A DNA stretch of 64,000 nt from NCBI RefSeq assembly GCF_006912135.1, contig NZ_VIRS01000001.1, positions 62,001 to 126,000 on the forward strand. Direction: 5' to 3'. Source of the stretch: Cryptosporangium phraense. Its GTDB lineage: Bacteria; Actinomycetota; Actinomycetes; Mycobacteriales; Cryptosporangiaceae. The translations under genes and the position numbers were made by a program. How positions within the stretch are numbered: the stretch's first letter is position 1; each line of letters opens with the position of its first letter. The notes under the pieces are model-generated. The model worked only from the letters and a program-made list of their open reading frames with translations, did not search any database and was not told the origin of the DNA. This document shows positions 53,070 to 61,208 of the stretch, one piece after another.

Positions 53070-53951
53070 TCAGAAGCCCGCCGCTTTGAGGGCCCCGCGC
53101 AGCGGGGTACCCAGCGGCGACGTGTGGGTGAGACGCGAGTGCAGGTTCCCGCGCGCCGCGACGTCGGTGTAGTAGGTGTGACGCCGGCGGGCGATGCACC
53201 CGTCCTGGCGGACGTGGGTCGGGAGCTGGTCGGGGTCGAGCTGGGAGTTGATCCCGTCGCGCAGCAGGGTCAGCGCCTCCGCTCGCAGCTGCGAGACCCG
53301 CGACTCGGTGACGCCGAGCTCGGCCGCGATCACGGCCATCGGGCGCTCGTCGAGGAAGTACGACTCGACGACGGTCCGGAGCCGCTCGGGCAGCGCCGAG
53401 ATGGCCTGGTGCAGGTAGCCGATCTTCTCGCGGTGGAGCAGGAGTTCCTCCGGGCCCTGGGTGCGGTCGGGCACCAGGTCCTCGGCCGTCCCGGCGGCGA
53501 AGCCCTGCAGCGAGAGCACGACGGCGCGCTGGACGTCGTCGGCCGCCGAGTGCAGTTCGGAGACGGCCACGCCGAGTGTCTCGGCCAGTTCCGCCTCGGT
53601 GGGCGTGCGACCGAGCTGAGCGGTCAGCTCGGCGGTGGCGGTCTCGATCTTCCGGGCCCGGTGGCGGACGGATCGGCTGGCCCAGTCGAGGCCGCGGAGC
53701 TCGTCGAGGAGCGCACCGCGGATCCGGACGGTGGCGAACGAGCCGAACGGCGTGCCCCGGGACGGGTCGTAGGACTTCGCGGCGGCGGCCAGGGCGGCCA
53801 GGCCGGCCGAGGTGAGGTCGTCGCGGTTGACGTGCGCGGGGACCCGGCCCAGCATCTCCCGGACGAGGTGGCCCACCAGCGCGAGGTGATCCCGCACGAG
53901 CGCGTCGAGTTCCCGCTCGGACAGGCGCTCCGGAGTGGCAAGAGTGGTCAT
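53070..53951 (-). CDS. FliA/WhiG-family RNA polymerase sigma factor
   Basis: A 293-residue sigma-70 protein from ATG 53951 (AAGGGGG upstream). Region 2 has YDPSRGTPFGSFATVRIRGALLDELR and DWASRSVR, which is the FliA/WhiG signature. Region 3 is LGRTPTEAELAETLGV, and region 4 has YFLDERPMAVIAAELGVTESRVSQL. Such sigma factors direct flagellar genes or, as WhiG, sporulation. No flagellar gene is nearby, so which role applies is open. A C-terminal extension of ~50 basic residues follows region 4. Confidence 0.92.
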   Translation of the reverse strand: MTTLATPERLSERELDALVRDHLALVGHLVREMLGRVPAHVNRDDLTSAGLAALAAAAKSYDPSRGTPFGSFATVRIRGALLDELRGLDWASRSVRHRARKIETATAELTAQLGRTPTEAELAETLGVAVSELHSAADDVQRAVVLSLQGFAAGTAEDLVPDRTQGPEELLLHREKIGYLHQAISALPERLRTVVESYFLDERPMAVIAAELGVTESRVSQLRAEALTLLRDGINSQLDPDQLPTHVRQDGCIARRRHTYYTDVAARGNLHSRLTHTSPLGTPLRGALKAAGF

Positions 53952-54156
53952 GCGGTCCCCCTTGAGGTCGTTCGGTCGGTGCCGGCCGCGCCCACTCCCG
54001 CAGCGGGGCTGTTCCGGTCCGACACACAAAGATTTGACCCGTTCGGGTGCGAAAAAGGGTGTCGCACGGTTGCACATCGGTTGCAAGGAGTGATGCTCCC
54101 GCTACCAAATGCAACCGGCCCCGATCGCGAGGTGCGATCAGGGCCGGTCAGGCGAT

Positions 54157-54891
54157 TCAGTTGGCGAAATCCTGGGTCATCCAGAGGGTGCCGTTGCTGT
54201 CGCGGTAGAGGTCGATGCCGATCTGGCTCAGGGACGGGTTGAGGATGTTCCGACGGTGACCGTCGTTCGGGGCCACCTCGTCGATCATGCTCTGGGTGAT
54301 CTTGGTGGCGACCGCGGTGTGAGCGGCGTCGGTCGCGGCCGACGTGGTGCCGTAGCCGATGTTCTCGGCCCACGCCGACCACTTCAGGCCCTGCGCGCTG
54401 ATCCGCGCGCCACCGTTGCCCTCACCGGCGCACTGGTGGGAGAGCCCGCACCCGCCGGCCATCGTCAGGTTGTGCTGGTGGGCGGCCGAGACGAGCTGGT
54501 TGTTCAGCGTCAGCGCCTTGGCGCCGGCCGCGGCCCGCACCTTGTTGATCTGGAGCAGGACGGCCTGCACCGGGGCGTTGTTCCCGCCGGTCGCGGTCGG
54601 TCCGGTCGCGGTCACGGTGTTGGCCGGAGCGGCCGGGGCGGGGGTAGCGGGGGCGGTGTTCACCGGGGCGGTCTTGACCGGGGCGGCCTGCTGCACGGTC
54701 GTCGACACCGGGCGCTGCGAGTGACGCTTGACCCACGGGCCGTACGAGGTGCTGTAGCGGTAGTTGTCGTAACCCCCGGACGGGTACTCGGCAGCCGACG
54801 CCGCGGAGCCCGCACCGACAGCCATCGTGGTGAAGATCGCGGCGGTCAGAACGCCGAAAGCGAGCTTCGTACGCACGGTGGTGTTTCGCAC
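54157..54891 (-). CDS. secreted CAP/SCP (PR-1-like) domain protein
   Basis: A 244-residue protein from GTG 54891, with AAGGGGG eight bases upstream. Signal peptide (RTKLAFGVLTAAIFTTMAVG), a Pro/Thr/Ala linker, then a CAP domain from ~125 with NKVRAAAGAKALTLNNQL, AHQHNLTMAG, AENIGYG and NDGHRRNILNPSLSQIGI. CAP domains occur in many secreted bacterial proteins and bind small hydrophobic ligands or cell-wall components. The ~130-base region upstream is long for a leader and was checked for a riboswitch without a clear match. Confidence 0.9.
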   Translation of the reverse strand: MRNTTVRTKLAFGVLTAAIFTTMAVGAGSAASAAEYPSGGYDNYRYSTSYGPWVKRHSQRPVSTTVQQAAPVKTAPVNTAPATPAPAAPANTVTATGPTATGGNNAPVQAVLLQINKVRAAAGAKALTLNNQLVSAAHQHNLTMAGGCGLSHQCAGEGNGGARISAQGLKWSAWAENIGYGTTSAATDAAHTAVATKITQSMIDEVAPNDGHRRNILNPSLSQIGIDLYRDSNGTLWMTQDFAN

Positions 54892-55023
54892 TAAGAATCC
54901 CCCTTGGTTGGCGCCGGCGGCGGTTGCCGTTGGCGTCACCAGGAAGGTCGGCGGGCTCCCGGCGGACGTGCGAAATCGGTCGGTGAGGCTACGGGGGTTC
55001 TCCGGGTGCAGCCGGGTTGCTGG

Positions 55024-55029
55024 CATGCT
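55024..55029 (+). promoter_or_regulatory. putative leaderless -10 (CATGCT) of the LLM oxidoreductase
   Basis: TGGCATGCT is followed by seven bases and ATG 55037, with no Shine-Dalgarno. The same TGGCATGCT box precedes the HIT gene start at 58808. Confidence 0.4.
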
Positions 55030-55036
55030 CGGGCCC

Positions 55037-55930
55037 ATGGACATCGGATTCGGACTGCCGGTCTCCGGCTCCTGGGCCACGCCGGAGAACGTGGTCACGG
55101 TCGCGCGGCACGCCGAGGAACTCGGCTACCGGACGCTCTGGTCGTTCCAGCGGCTGCTCGTCCCCGAGGCGCAGCCGCTCCCGCCGGCCTACGCGAGCGT
55201 GCTCGACCCGATCGTCTCGCTGGCCTTCGCCGCCGCGACGACCGGACGCATCGGCCTCGGCACCGCGATCATCAACGCGCCGTTCCTCGCCCCGGCCGTG
55301 CTCGGGCAGCAGCTGGCCACGCTGGACGTGCTCTCCCGCGGCCGCTTGATCACCGGGCTCGGCCTGGGCTGGATACCGGCCGAGTTCTCGGCGACCAACG
55401 TGCCGTTCGAGCAACGCGGGGCCCGGCTCGAGGAGTACCTGCACGCGCTGGACGCGGTCTGGGGCCCGGACCCCGTCGCGTTCGAGGGCGAGTTCTACCG
55501 GGTCGAACCGTCCACTGTGCTGCCGAAGCCGGTGCAGGCACCGCGGCCGCCGATCCTGCTGGGCGGCGCCGCACCCCGGGCCCTTGACCGCGCCGGGCGG
55601 CTCGCCGACGGCTGGATCAGCGCCAGCCGGTTCGATCTCACCCAGCTCGGCGACGCGATCGGCACGGTCCGCGCGGGCGCCGAGAAGGCCGGTCGCGACC
55701 CGGACGCGCTGCGGTTCGTCTGCCGGGGGGTGGCGGTCGTCGGGCCGCGCAAGCGGATGCTGACCGGCTCGCTGAAGGAGATCCGCGCCGACTTCCCGGC
55801 GCTCGCGGCCCAGGGCGTCACCGAGGTGTTCGTCGACCTGAACTTCGATCCGGCGGTCGGTTCACCGGACGCCGACCCGGTGGCCTCGCTGCGGCACGCG
55901 CTCACCGTCCTGGATGCGCTCGCCCCCTAG
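55037..55930 (+). CDS. LLM-class F420-dependent oxidoreductase
   Basis: A 297-residue TIM-barrel enzyme of the bacterial luciferase-like family. It has MDIGFGLPVSGSWATPENV at the N-terminus, GRIGLGTAIINAPFLAPAVL and LGLGWIPAEFSATNVPFEQR, the conserved flavin/F420-contact loops of actinomycete LLM proteins, and PPILLGGAAPRALDRAG near residue 180. It uses F420 or FMN to oxidise or reduce an unknown small substrate. Its start is set by the leaderless promoter and the conserved first strand. Confidence 0.9.
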   Translation: MDIGFGLPVSGSWATPENVVTVARHAEELGYRTLWSFQRLLVPEAQPLPPAYASVLDPIVSLAFAAATTGRIGLGTAIINAPFLAPAVLGQQLATLDVLSRGRLITGLGLGWIPAEFSATNVPFEQRGARLEEYLHALDAVWGPDPVAFEGEFYRVEPSTVLPKPVQAPRPPILLGGAAPRALDRAGRLADGWISASRFDLTQLGDAIGTVRAGAEKAGRDPDALRFVCRGVAVVGPRKRMLTGSLKEIRADFPALAAQGVTEVFVDLNFDPAVGSPDADPVASLRHALTVLDALAP

Positions 55931-55978
55931 GGGTGGACCCGGGTTCCCCCGGATTGCGCAGGTGAGGACACTGGGGAC

Positions 55979-56557
55979 ATGACTTCCTTCCGGCGCATGC
56001 TCGCCGTACTCGGTGCCGGGGCGGCTGCCACCGTGTTCGCCGTCCTCGTGCCCGCGGCCGCGTGGGCCGCCGAAAACCCGGCGCTGGCCTCGGTCGCGTC
56101 CGAGGCCGCACGTGGCCGGCGTCGCAGCGGCGGCGGCTTCGGCATCTGTGGGGCGGTGTGCTGCCTCCTCGTCATCGCGATCATCGTGATCGGCGTCGTG
56201 CTCTTCATGCGGCGCCGGGGCGGTGGGTCCGGCGGTCCCGGTGGGGGCGGCGGCGGGGGCTGGGGCCCGGGTGGTCCCAGCGGCCCGACCGGCCCGAACC
56301 CCGGTTACGGCGCCCCGACGTCCGGTCCCGGGTACGGTGCTCCGACGTCCGGTCCCGGGTACGGTGCCCCCACGTCGGGGCCGGGCTACGGTGGCGCGCC
56401 GACGTCGGGCCCGGGCTACAGCGCCCCGAGCGCGCCGGGTTACGACGCCCCGTCGGCCCCGGGCGGGTACCAGCCGCCGAGCGCGCCCGGTTACAACGAC
56501 CCGACGCAGCCGCCGAGCGCGCCCGGATCGGACTACCGTCCGCCGCCCGCCCCCTGA
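55979..56557 (+). CDS. membrane-anchored protein with PGYGAPTSG repeats
   Basis: A 192-residue protein. A signal peptide (residues 1-30, ending AAAWA) is followed by a short external segment, one transmembrane helix (56-76, CGAVCCLLVIAIIVIGVVLF) and a cytoplasmic Arg-rich stop. The ~110-residue tail is rich in Gly, Pro and Tyr with PGYGAPTSG repeats. Such tails are seen in actinomycete membrane proteins that engage multivalent partners. Function unknown. Confidence 0.75.
   Translation: MTSFRRMLAVLGAGAAATVFAVLVPAAAWAAENPALASVASEAARGRRRSGGGFGICGAVCCLLVIAIIVIGVVLFMRRRGGGSGGPGGGGGGGWGPGGPSGPTGPNPGYGAPTSGPGYGAPTSGPGYGAPTSGPGYGGAPTSGPGYSAPSAPGYDAPSAPGGYQPPSAPGYNDPTQPPSAPGSDYRPPPAP
56300..56422 (+). 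repeat. tandem 27-bp coding repeats (PGYGAPTSG)
   Basis: Four or five units of a 27-base repeat encode PGYGAPTSG, with third-base changes between copies and one unit with an extra Gly (PGYGGAPTSG). Confidence 0.75.
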
Positions 56558-56636
56558 TCGAAGCGCTCCGGAGACGGCCCGGTTCCCCGTGGGGAGCCGG
56601 GCCGTCTCGCGCGATCCGGGGCTCGAACCGAGGCGT

Positions 56637-56642
56637 TAGAGT
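56637..56642 (+). promoter_or_regulatory. putative leaderless -10 (TAGAGT) of the LacI gene
   Basis: TAGAGT is followed by exactly seven bases and ATG 56650. The GTG at 56641 in the same frame overlaps the box, so ATG 56650 is preferred. Confidence 0.4.
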
Positions 56643-56649
56643 GCGGATC

Positions 56650-57645
56650 ATGAGCCCCCGGCTTGCTGACGTCGCCGTCAAGGCCGGCGTGAGCGAGGCG
56701 ACGGTCAGCCGGGTCCTCAACGACAAGGCCGGCGTGTCACCGGCGACGCGGCAGGCCGTGCTGGCCGCGCTCGACATCCTCGGGTACGAACGGCCGGCCC
56801 GGCTCCAGCAGCGCAGCGCCGGCCTGATCGGACTCATCACCCCGGAGCTCGACAACCCGATCTTCCCGGCGTTCGCCCAGATCATCGAGCAGGGCCTGTC
56901 GATGCAGGGCTTCACCGCGGTGCTGTGCACCCAGGTCCCAGGCGGCATGACCGAGGACGCGTTCACCGAGGTGCTGATCGAGCGGGGCGTCGCCGGGATC
57001 GTGTTCGTCTCCGGGCTGCACGCCGACAGCACCGCCGACGTCGAGCGGTACAACCGCCTGGCGGCCCGCCAGTTACCGATCGTCCTGATCAACGGTTACC
57101 AGCCGGGCGTCGCGGCCCCGTTCGTCTCGGCCGACGACCGGGCCGCGATCCGCCAGTCGGTGTCGCATCTGGTGAGTCTCGGGCACGAGAAGATCGGGCT
57201 GGCCGTGGGGCCGCGGCGGTTCGTCCCGGTGCAGCGGAAGGTCTCGGTCTTCGTCGAGCTGCTGGGCGCCGACGCCCCGATCGAGCACACGTTCTTCACC
57301 GTCGAGGGCGGCCACGCGGCCGCGGCGACGCTGATCGCCCAGGGCTGCACGGCGGTGATCTGCGGCAACGACCTGATGGCCCTGGGGGCGATCCGGGCCG
57401 TCCGCGACCTCGGCCGCTCGGTGCCCGCCGACGTCTCGGTGATCGGCTTCGACGACTCCCCGCTGGTGGGGTTCACCGATCCGCCGCTGACGACCGTGCG
57501 CCAGCCGGTGCCGGCCATGGGCACGGCCGCGGTCCAGATGCTGCTGGACGAGCTCCACGGCGTGCCCGGCCCGAAGTCGGAGTTCGTCTTCCAGCCCGAG
57601 TTGGTGGTCCGAGGCTCGACGGGCTCCGGCCCGCGCGTCCGCTGA
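56650..57645 (+). CDS. LacI-family transcriptional regulator
   Basis: A 331-residue regulator. The N-terminal helix-turn-helix and hinge are clear (LADVAVKAGVSEATVSRVLN, then ATRQAVLAALDILGYERPA). A periplasmic-binding-like sensor domain follows (~60-325) with DNPIFPAFAQIIEQGL, ICGNDLMALGAIRAVRDLG and VIGFDDSPLVGFTDPPLTT. It is a sugar- or metabolite-responsive DNA-binding protein, but no transporter or sugar enzyme is adjacent to suggest the effector. It ends ten bases before the hairpin repeat at 57655. Confidence 0.93.
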   Translation: MSPRLADVAVKAGVSEATVSRVLNDKAGVSPATRQAVLAALDILGYERPARLQQRSAGLIGLITPELDNPIFPAFAQIIEQGLSMQGFTAVLCTQVPGGMTEDAFTEVLIERGVAGIVFVSGLHADSTADVERYNRLAARQLPIVLINGYQPGVAAPFVSADDRAAIRQSVSHLVSLGHEKIGLAVGPRRFVPVQRKVSVFVELLGADAPIEHTFFTVEGGHAAAATLIAQGCTAVICGNDLMALGAIRAVRDLGRSVPADVSVIGFDDSPLVGFTDPPLTTVRQPVPAMGTAAVQMLLDELHGVPGPKSEFVFQPELVVRGSTGSGPRVR

Positions 57646-57654
57646 GTGCGCGGT

Positions 57655-57690
57655 GAAGGTTCGCTGGTGTCAGGGCACCAGCAAACCTTC
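57655..57690 (+). repeat. 36-bp hairpin repeat, copy 1 (at the 3' end of the nuclease gene)
   Basis: GAAGGTTCGCTGGTG, loop TCAGGG, CACCAGCAAACCTTC: 15-bp arms with one mismatch. The TGA stop of the nuclease gene lies in the loop, and the 3' arm encodes its last residues, EGLLVP. Its reverse complement matches copy 2 (58683-58718) at 31 of 36 bases. Confidence 0.75.
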
Positions 57691-58617
57691 GTCCACCGCC
57701 CGCACGCCGGAGAAGCCCGGCGGCCGTCTGCGGTAGGCGCGCTCGATGACGTCGAGCACCCGGCGGGGATTCTTCCGCACGTCGGCCGGGCTGAAATGCA
57801 GCGTGAGGACGCCGTGCGCGGCCAGGCGATTGTGCCGATCCCTGGTCCGCTCGTAGTCCTCCAGCGACGTGTGGAACTCGGCCGAATCCAGCTCGAAGGC
57901 GAGGCCGACGTCCTCGATCCAGCCGTCGGGCGTGGGTAGCCGCGTACCGTCGGCGGCGCGCAGCGCGGGATTCCACCGGATCGGCGGCAACACGTCGCTG
58001 GCCAGCGCGAGGGCACGAAGCTCGGCCTCCGTTGCCGAACGTACGCCCGCTCCGAGTTCGTCGAGTACCTCGCGGAGCAGCCGGCTCCCCCGGCTCGGGC
58101 CGGTCCGGTACTCGGCGTCGAGCGCTGCGATCGTGACGCGCCGACGCTGGAGCAGGTCGGCCAGCATCGCCCTCACCGCGCGCCTCGGGTAGCCGGTGCG
58201 GGCGGCGTCGGCACCGGCCCGGGCGGGCGAGCAGACGTCCAACGCCGGACGCAGAACCGGGTGCGGATCCGGCCGGGAAGTCCGCGACACCACGACGAAG
58301 CCGCGCGAACGCCGCACCCGGTCCGCCGGCACCAGGACGTGAATGCGTGGGTCGTCCGGCAGGTACCTCACCCGATGGAACCGCAGTGCCGCGACGCCCG
58401 TGATCTGCGCGCCATCGCCTCCGACGAGAGCCGCCACGATCATGCGCTGCTCGTGCTCGAGCGGCCCGCCGAAGGTCGCGAACAGGCCGGGGAGGACGCG
58501 TCGCCACAGTCCGCGGCGCAGACGCCAGCGAATTGCCTCGTCGCTCAGCCCGCACGCGAGGACCTGGCGGCGGGAGATCACGCCCTGTTGAACGGCGAGG
58601 AGGGCGTCGAGGTTCAC
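57670..58617 (-). CDS. AbiEi-like HTH - DUF559 (Vsr-like) nuclease protein
   Basis: A 315-residue protein from GTG 58617. The N-terminal ~130 residues resemble AbiEi-type antitoxin/regulator domains (LLAVQQGVISRRQVLACGLS, then RRGLWRRVLPGLFATF). The C-terminal ~90 residues fit the DUF559 very-short-patch-repair-like endonuclease fold (VGLAFELDSAEFHTSLEDYERTRDRHNRL, with the acidic residue and late HFSPADVRKNP). The gene is bracketed by two inverted hairpin repeats, one overlapping its own stop codon, which suggests a small mobile unit. The ribosome site is weak. Confidence 0.8.
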   Translation of the reverse strand: MNLDALLAVQQGVISRRQVLACGLSDEAIRWRLRRGLWRRVLPGLFATFGGPLEHEQRMIVAALVGGDGAQITGVAALRFHRVRYLPDDPRIHVLVPADRVRRSRGFVVVSRTSRPDPHPVLRPALDVCSPARAGADAARTGYPRRAVRAMLADLLQRRRVTIAALDAEYRTGPSRGSRLLREVLDELGAGVRSATEAELRALALASDVLPPIRWNPALRAADGTRLPTPDGWIEDVGLAFELDSAEFHTSLEDYERTRDRHNRLAAHGVLTLHFSPADVRKNPRRVLDVIERAYRRRPPGFSGVRAVDEGLLVP

Positions 58618-58682
58618 GGCACCACGGTGGCCGACGAGGCGGGGTTTCGCCGACGGCGCCGGAGGATCTGTGGACGACGGGT

Positions 58683-58718
58683 GAAGGATTGCTGGTGCCC
58701 AGACACCAGCAATGCTTC
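58683..58718 (+). repeat. 36-bp hairpin repeat, copy 2 (upstream of the nuclease gene)
   Basis: GAAGGATTGCTGGTG, loop CCCAGA, CACCAGCAATGCTTC: 15-bp arms with one mismatch. Read on the plus strand it encodes EGLLVPR, like the C-terminus of the nuclease, as if it were the remnant end of another copy on the opposite strand. Confidence 0.75.
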
Positions 58719-58795
58719 TTCGACCCAGGCCGGCCGACCCGGCCGCCCGACCAGCCCGGCCGTGGCGGGCGTGCTGCGGGGAAGCGGGGCTCTGG

Positions 58796-58801
58796 CATGC
58801 T
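58796..58801 (+). promoter_or_regulatory. putative leaderless -10 (CATGCT) of the HIT gene
   Basis: TGGCATGCT with six bases to GTG 58808 and no Shine-Dalgarno, the same box as at 55021-55029. Confidence 0.4.
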
Positions 58802-58807
58802 GGGGCG

Positions 58808-59230
58808 GTGGCGACCATCTTCACGCGGATCATCAACGGGGAGCTTCCGGGCCGATTCGTCTGGAAGGACGAGCTCGCGGTCGGGTTCTTGAGCATCGCG
58901 CCGATCCGGCCCGGCCACACGCTGGTCGTGCCGCGCCAGGAGATCGACCAGTGGACCGACGCCCCGGCGGACCTGCTGACCCACCTGACGAGCGTCGCGC
59001 AGACCATCGGGCAGGCGCAGAAGGAGGCGTTCGAGTCGCCGCGGGCCGCGCTGATCATCGCCGGCTTCGAGGTGCCACACCTGCACCTGCACACGTACCC
59101 GGCCTGGGACCTCGACGACTTCGACTTCCGCAACGCCGACCCGCGGCCGGACTCCGAAGACATGGACGACGCCGCCGAGCGCCTGCGGGCCGCGCTCGAG
59201 AAGAACGGCCACGGCGCCCGGACGCGATGA
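58808..59230 (+). CDS. HIT-family nucleotide hydrolase
   Basis: A 140-residue HIT protein. The histidine triad is in FEVPHLHLHTYP, and the fold opens with ATIFTRIINGELPGRFVWKD. These enzymes hydrolyse dinucleotide polyphosphates or AMP-linked phosphoramidates. The start is GTG 58808. Its end overlaps the next gene by ATGA, so the two form an operon. Confidence 0.93.
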   Translation: MATIFTRIINGELPGRFVWKDELAVGFLSIAPIRPGHTLVVPRQEIDQWTDAPADLLTHLTSVAQTIGQAQKEAFESPRAALIIAGFEVPHLHLHTYPAWDLDDFDFRNADPRPDSEDMDDAAERLRAALEKNGHGARTR

Positions 59231-59835
59231 TCCTCGAGCACCGGGGAGCGCGCCCGGTCGTGCACCCGACCGCGTACGTGGCTCCGACCGCGGTGGTCTC
59301 CGGCGACGTCGAGGTCGGGCCGCACTGCCGCATCCTGTTCGGGGCGGTGGTCACCGCCGACAGCGGCCCGATCCGCCTCGGCGAGCACGTCATCGTGATG
59401 GAGAACGCCGTGCTCCGGGGCACCGCCCGCGACCCGCTCACGATCGGGCACCACAGCCTGGTCGGGCCGCATGCGAGCGTCACCGGGGCCGAGGTCGGCG
59501 AGCGGACGTTCCTCGCGACCGGCAGCTCGGTGTTCAACGGGGCCCGGATCGGGGCGGGCAGCGAGGTCCGCGTCAACGGCTGCGTGCACCTGCGGACGGT
59601 CCTGTCGCCCGGGTCGACCGTGCCGATCGGCTGGGTCACGGTCGGCGACCCGGCCCGGATCATGCCGCCGGTCCACCACGACGCGATCTGGGCGATCCAG
59701 CGCGACCTCGACTTTCCTGGGTACGTGTTCGGCGTCGACCGCGGCGACCCGGACGCGATGGTCACGATCACCGAGCGGTACGCGCGGGCGCTGGCCGAGC
59801 GTCCCACGACGCGAGACGAGCGTTCCGAAAGTTAG
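59227..59835 (+). CDS. gamma-carbonic-anhydrase-like hexapeptide-repeat protein
   Basis: A 202-residue left-handed beta-helix protein with hexapeptide repeats (VHPTAYVAPTAVVSGDVEVG, IGHHSLVGPHASVTG). The histidine pattern and GERTFLATGSSVFNG resemble gamma carbonic anhydrase/YrdA-type proteins. Metal-binding histidines are partly visible. The C-terminal ~50 residues form a helix. Enzyme activity is uncertain. Start ATG 59227 overlaps the HIT gene. Confidence 0.85.
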   Translation: MILEHRGARPVVHPTAYVAPTAVVSGDVEVGPHCRILFGAVVTADSGPIRLGEHVIVMENAVLRGTARDPLTIGHHSLVGPHASVTGAEVGERTFLATGSSVFNGARIGAGSEVRVNGCVHLRTVLSPGSTVPIGWVTVGDPARIMPPVHHDAIWAIQRDLDFPGYVFGVDRGDPDAMVTITERYARALAERPTTRDERSES

Positions 59836-59948
59836 GAACGCGAGCTAGCGTCGGACCGGATCCTCAACCGGGGCCACATCGCGGGCCGGGGCTCGAGGCG
59901 GTACCACCGCTCGGGCCCCGCCGTTCGTCCGAGGCCGGGAGGGTCCCC

Positions 59949-61208
59949 GTGGTTGCTGCCCGTTTGCAAGGCGTCGCGAGTTCGCCGGTGCGCGACCTTC
60001 TCGCGCTGCTCGACCGTCCGGAAGTACTGTCTTTTGCGGGCGGGCTGCCCGCGCCGGAGCTGTTCGACCTCGACGGGGTGCGGGCCGCGTTCGACGCGGT
60101 GCTGTCCGGGCCGCAGGCCCGGCTCGCGCTGCAGTACGCGCCCTCGGAGGGCAACCCCGCGCTGCGCGCGCTGATCGGGGACCGGCTGACCGCGCGCGGC
60201 CTGCCGACCGGTCCGGACGGCCTCCTGGTCACGACGGGTTCCCAGCAGGCGCTGACGCTCGTCGCGACCGCGCTGGTCGACCCGGGCGCGGTCGTCGCGG
60301 TGGAGGAGCCGACCTACCTGGCCGCGCTGCAGTGCTTCCAGCTGGCCGGCGCGCGGATCGTCACCGTGCCCGGCGACGACGACGGGGTCGACCCCGACGC
60401 GCTCGCCGACGTCGTCCGGCGGCACCGGCCGGCGCTGTTCTACACCGTGCCGACGTTCGCGAATCCCACCGGCCGGACGCTGCCGGAGTCCCGCCGGGCC
60501 GCGGTCGCCCGCCTCGCCGACGAGACCGGGCTCTGGGTGGTGGAGGACGATCCGTACGGCGAGTTGCGCTACCGCGGAGCGCCGATACCGCCGCTGGCGT
60601 CGTTCTCGGCCCGCGTGCTCCACCTCGGCAGTTTCTCGAAGATCGGCGCGCCCGGGCTGCGGCTCGGCTGGGTGCGCACACCGGCGTCCCTCCGGCCGGC
60701 CCTGGTCGTCGCCAAACAGGCCGCCGACCTGCACACGTCGACGATCGACCAGGCCGCCGCCGCGGCCTACCTGGCCGCCACCGACCTCGACCGGCACGTC
60801 GAACGCCTGCGGGACGCGTACCGCGAACGGCGGGACGCGATGATCGGCGCGCTGGCCTCGACCCTCCCGGAGGGCAGCCGCTGGACCGACCCCGACGGCG
60901 GCATGTTCACCTGGGTCCGCCTCCCAGACGGCCGCGACGCGGCCGCGCTCCTGCCGGTCGCGCTCGCGCACGACGTCGCGTTCGTCCCCGGAGCGCCGTT
61001 CTACGCCACGACGCCCGATCGGGCGACCCTCCGGCTCTCTTTCACGACGACGACGGTGGACGAGATCCGGGAAGGCGTTCGACGGCTGGGCGTCGCGCTG
61101 GCGCAGCGGGACGCGGGGGCGGAAGTGGGCACGCTCGGGGTGATGTCCGGCCGGAAGCCGGTCGATTCACGGACAAGAAATGGCCAGATCGCGTCCGGCG
61201 CCCGGTGA
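59949..61208 (+). CDS. PLP-dependent aminotransferase, class I/II (LysN/2-aminoadipate-like)
   Basis: A 419-residue enzyme from GTG 59949 with GGGAGGG upstream. It has FAGGLPAPELFDLDGV near the N-terminus, TTGSQQALTLVATAL, PTFANPTGRTLPESRR, and the PLP lysine in LGSFSKIGAPGLRLGW. It aligns with fold-type I aminotransferases of the aminoadipate/aromatic group. The last ~20 residues, beyond the domain, are basic and look extended. No biosynthetic operon partner is seen. Confidence 0.92.
   Translation: MVAARLQGVASSPVRDLLALLDRPEVLSFAGGLPAPELFDLDGVRAAFDAVLSGPQARLALQYAPSEGNPALRALIGDRLTARGLPTGPDGLLVTTGSQQALTLVATALVDPGAVVAVEEPTYLAALQCFQLAGARIVTVPGDDDGVDPDALADVVRRHRPALFYTVPTFANPTGRTLPESRRAAVARLADETGLWVVEDDPYGELRYRGAPIPPLASFSARVLHLGSFSKIGAPGLRLGWVRTPASLRPALVVAKQAADLHTSTIDQAAAAAYLAATDLDRHVERLRDAYRERRDAMIGALASTLPEGSRWTDPDGGMFTWVRLPDGRDAAALLPVALAHDVAFVPGAPFYATTPDRATLRLSFTTTTVDEIREGVRRLGVALAQRDAGAEVGTLGVMSGRKPVDSRTRNGQIASGAR

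Noticed and set aside
54892-55036. c-di-AMP or other riboswitch in front of the CAP gene
   Set aside because: The leader is long and GC-rich, but I could not match a conserved riboswitch core by eye. A covariance-model search would decide.
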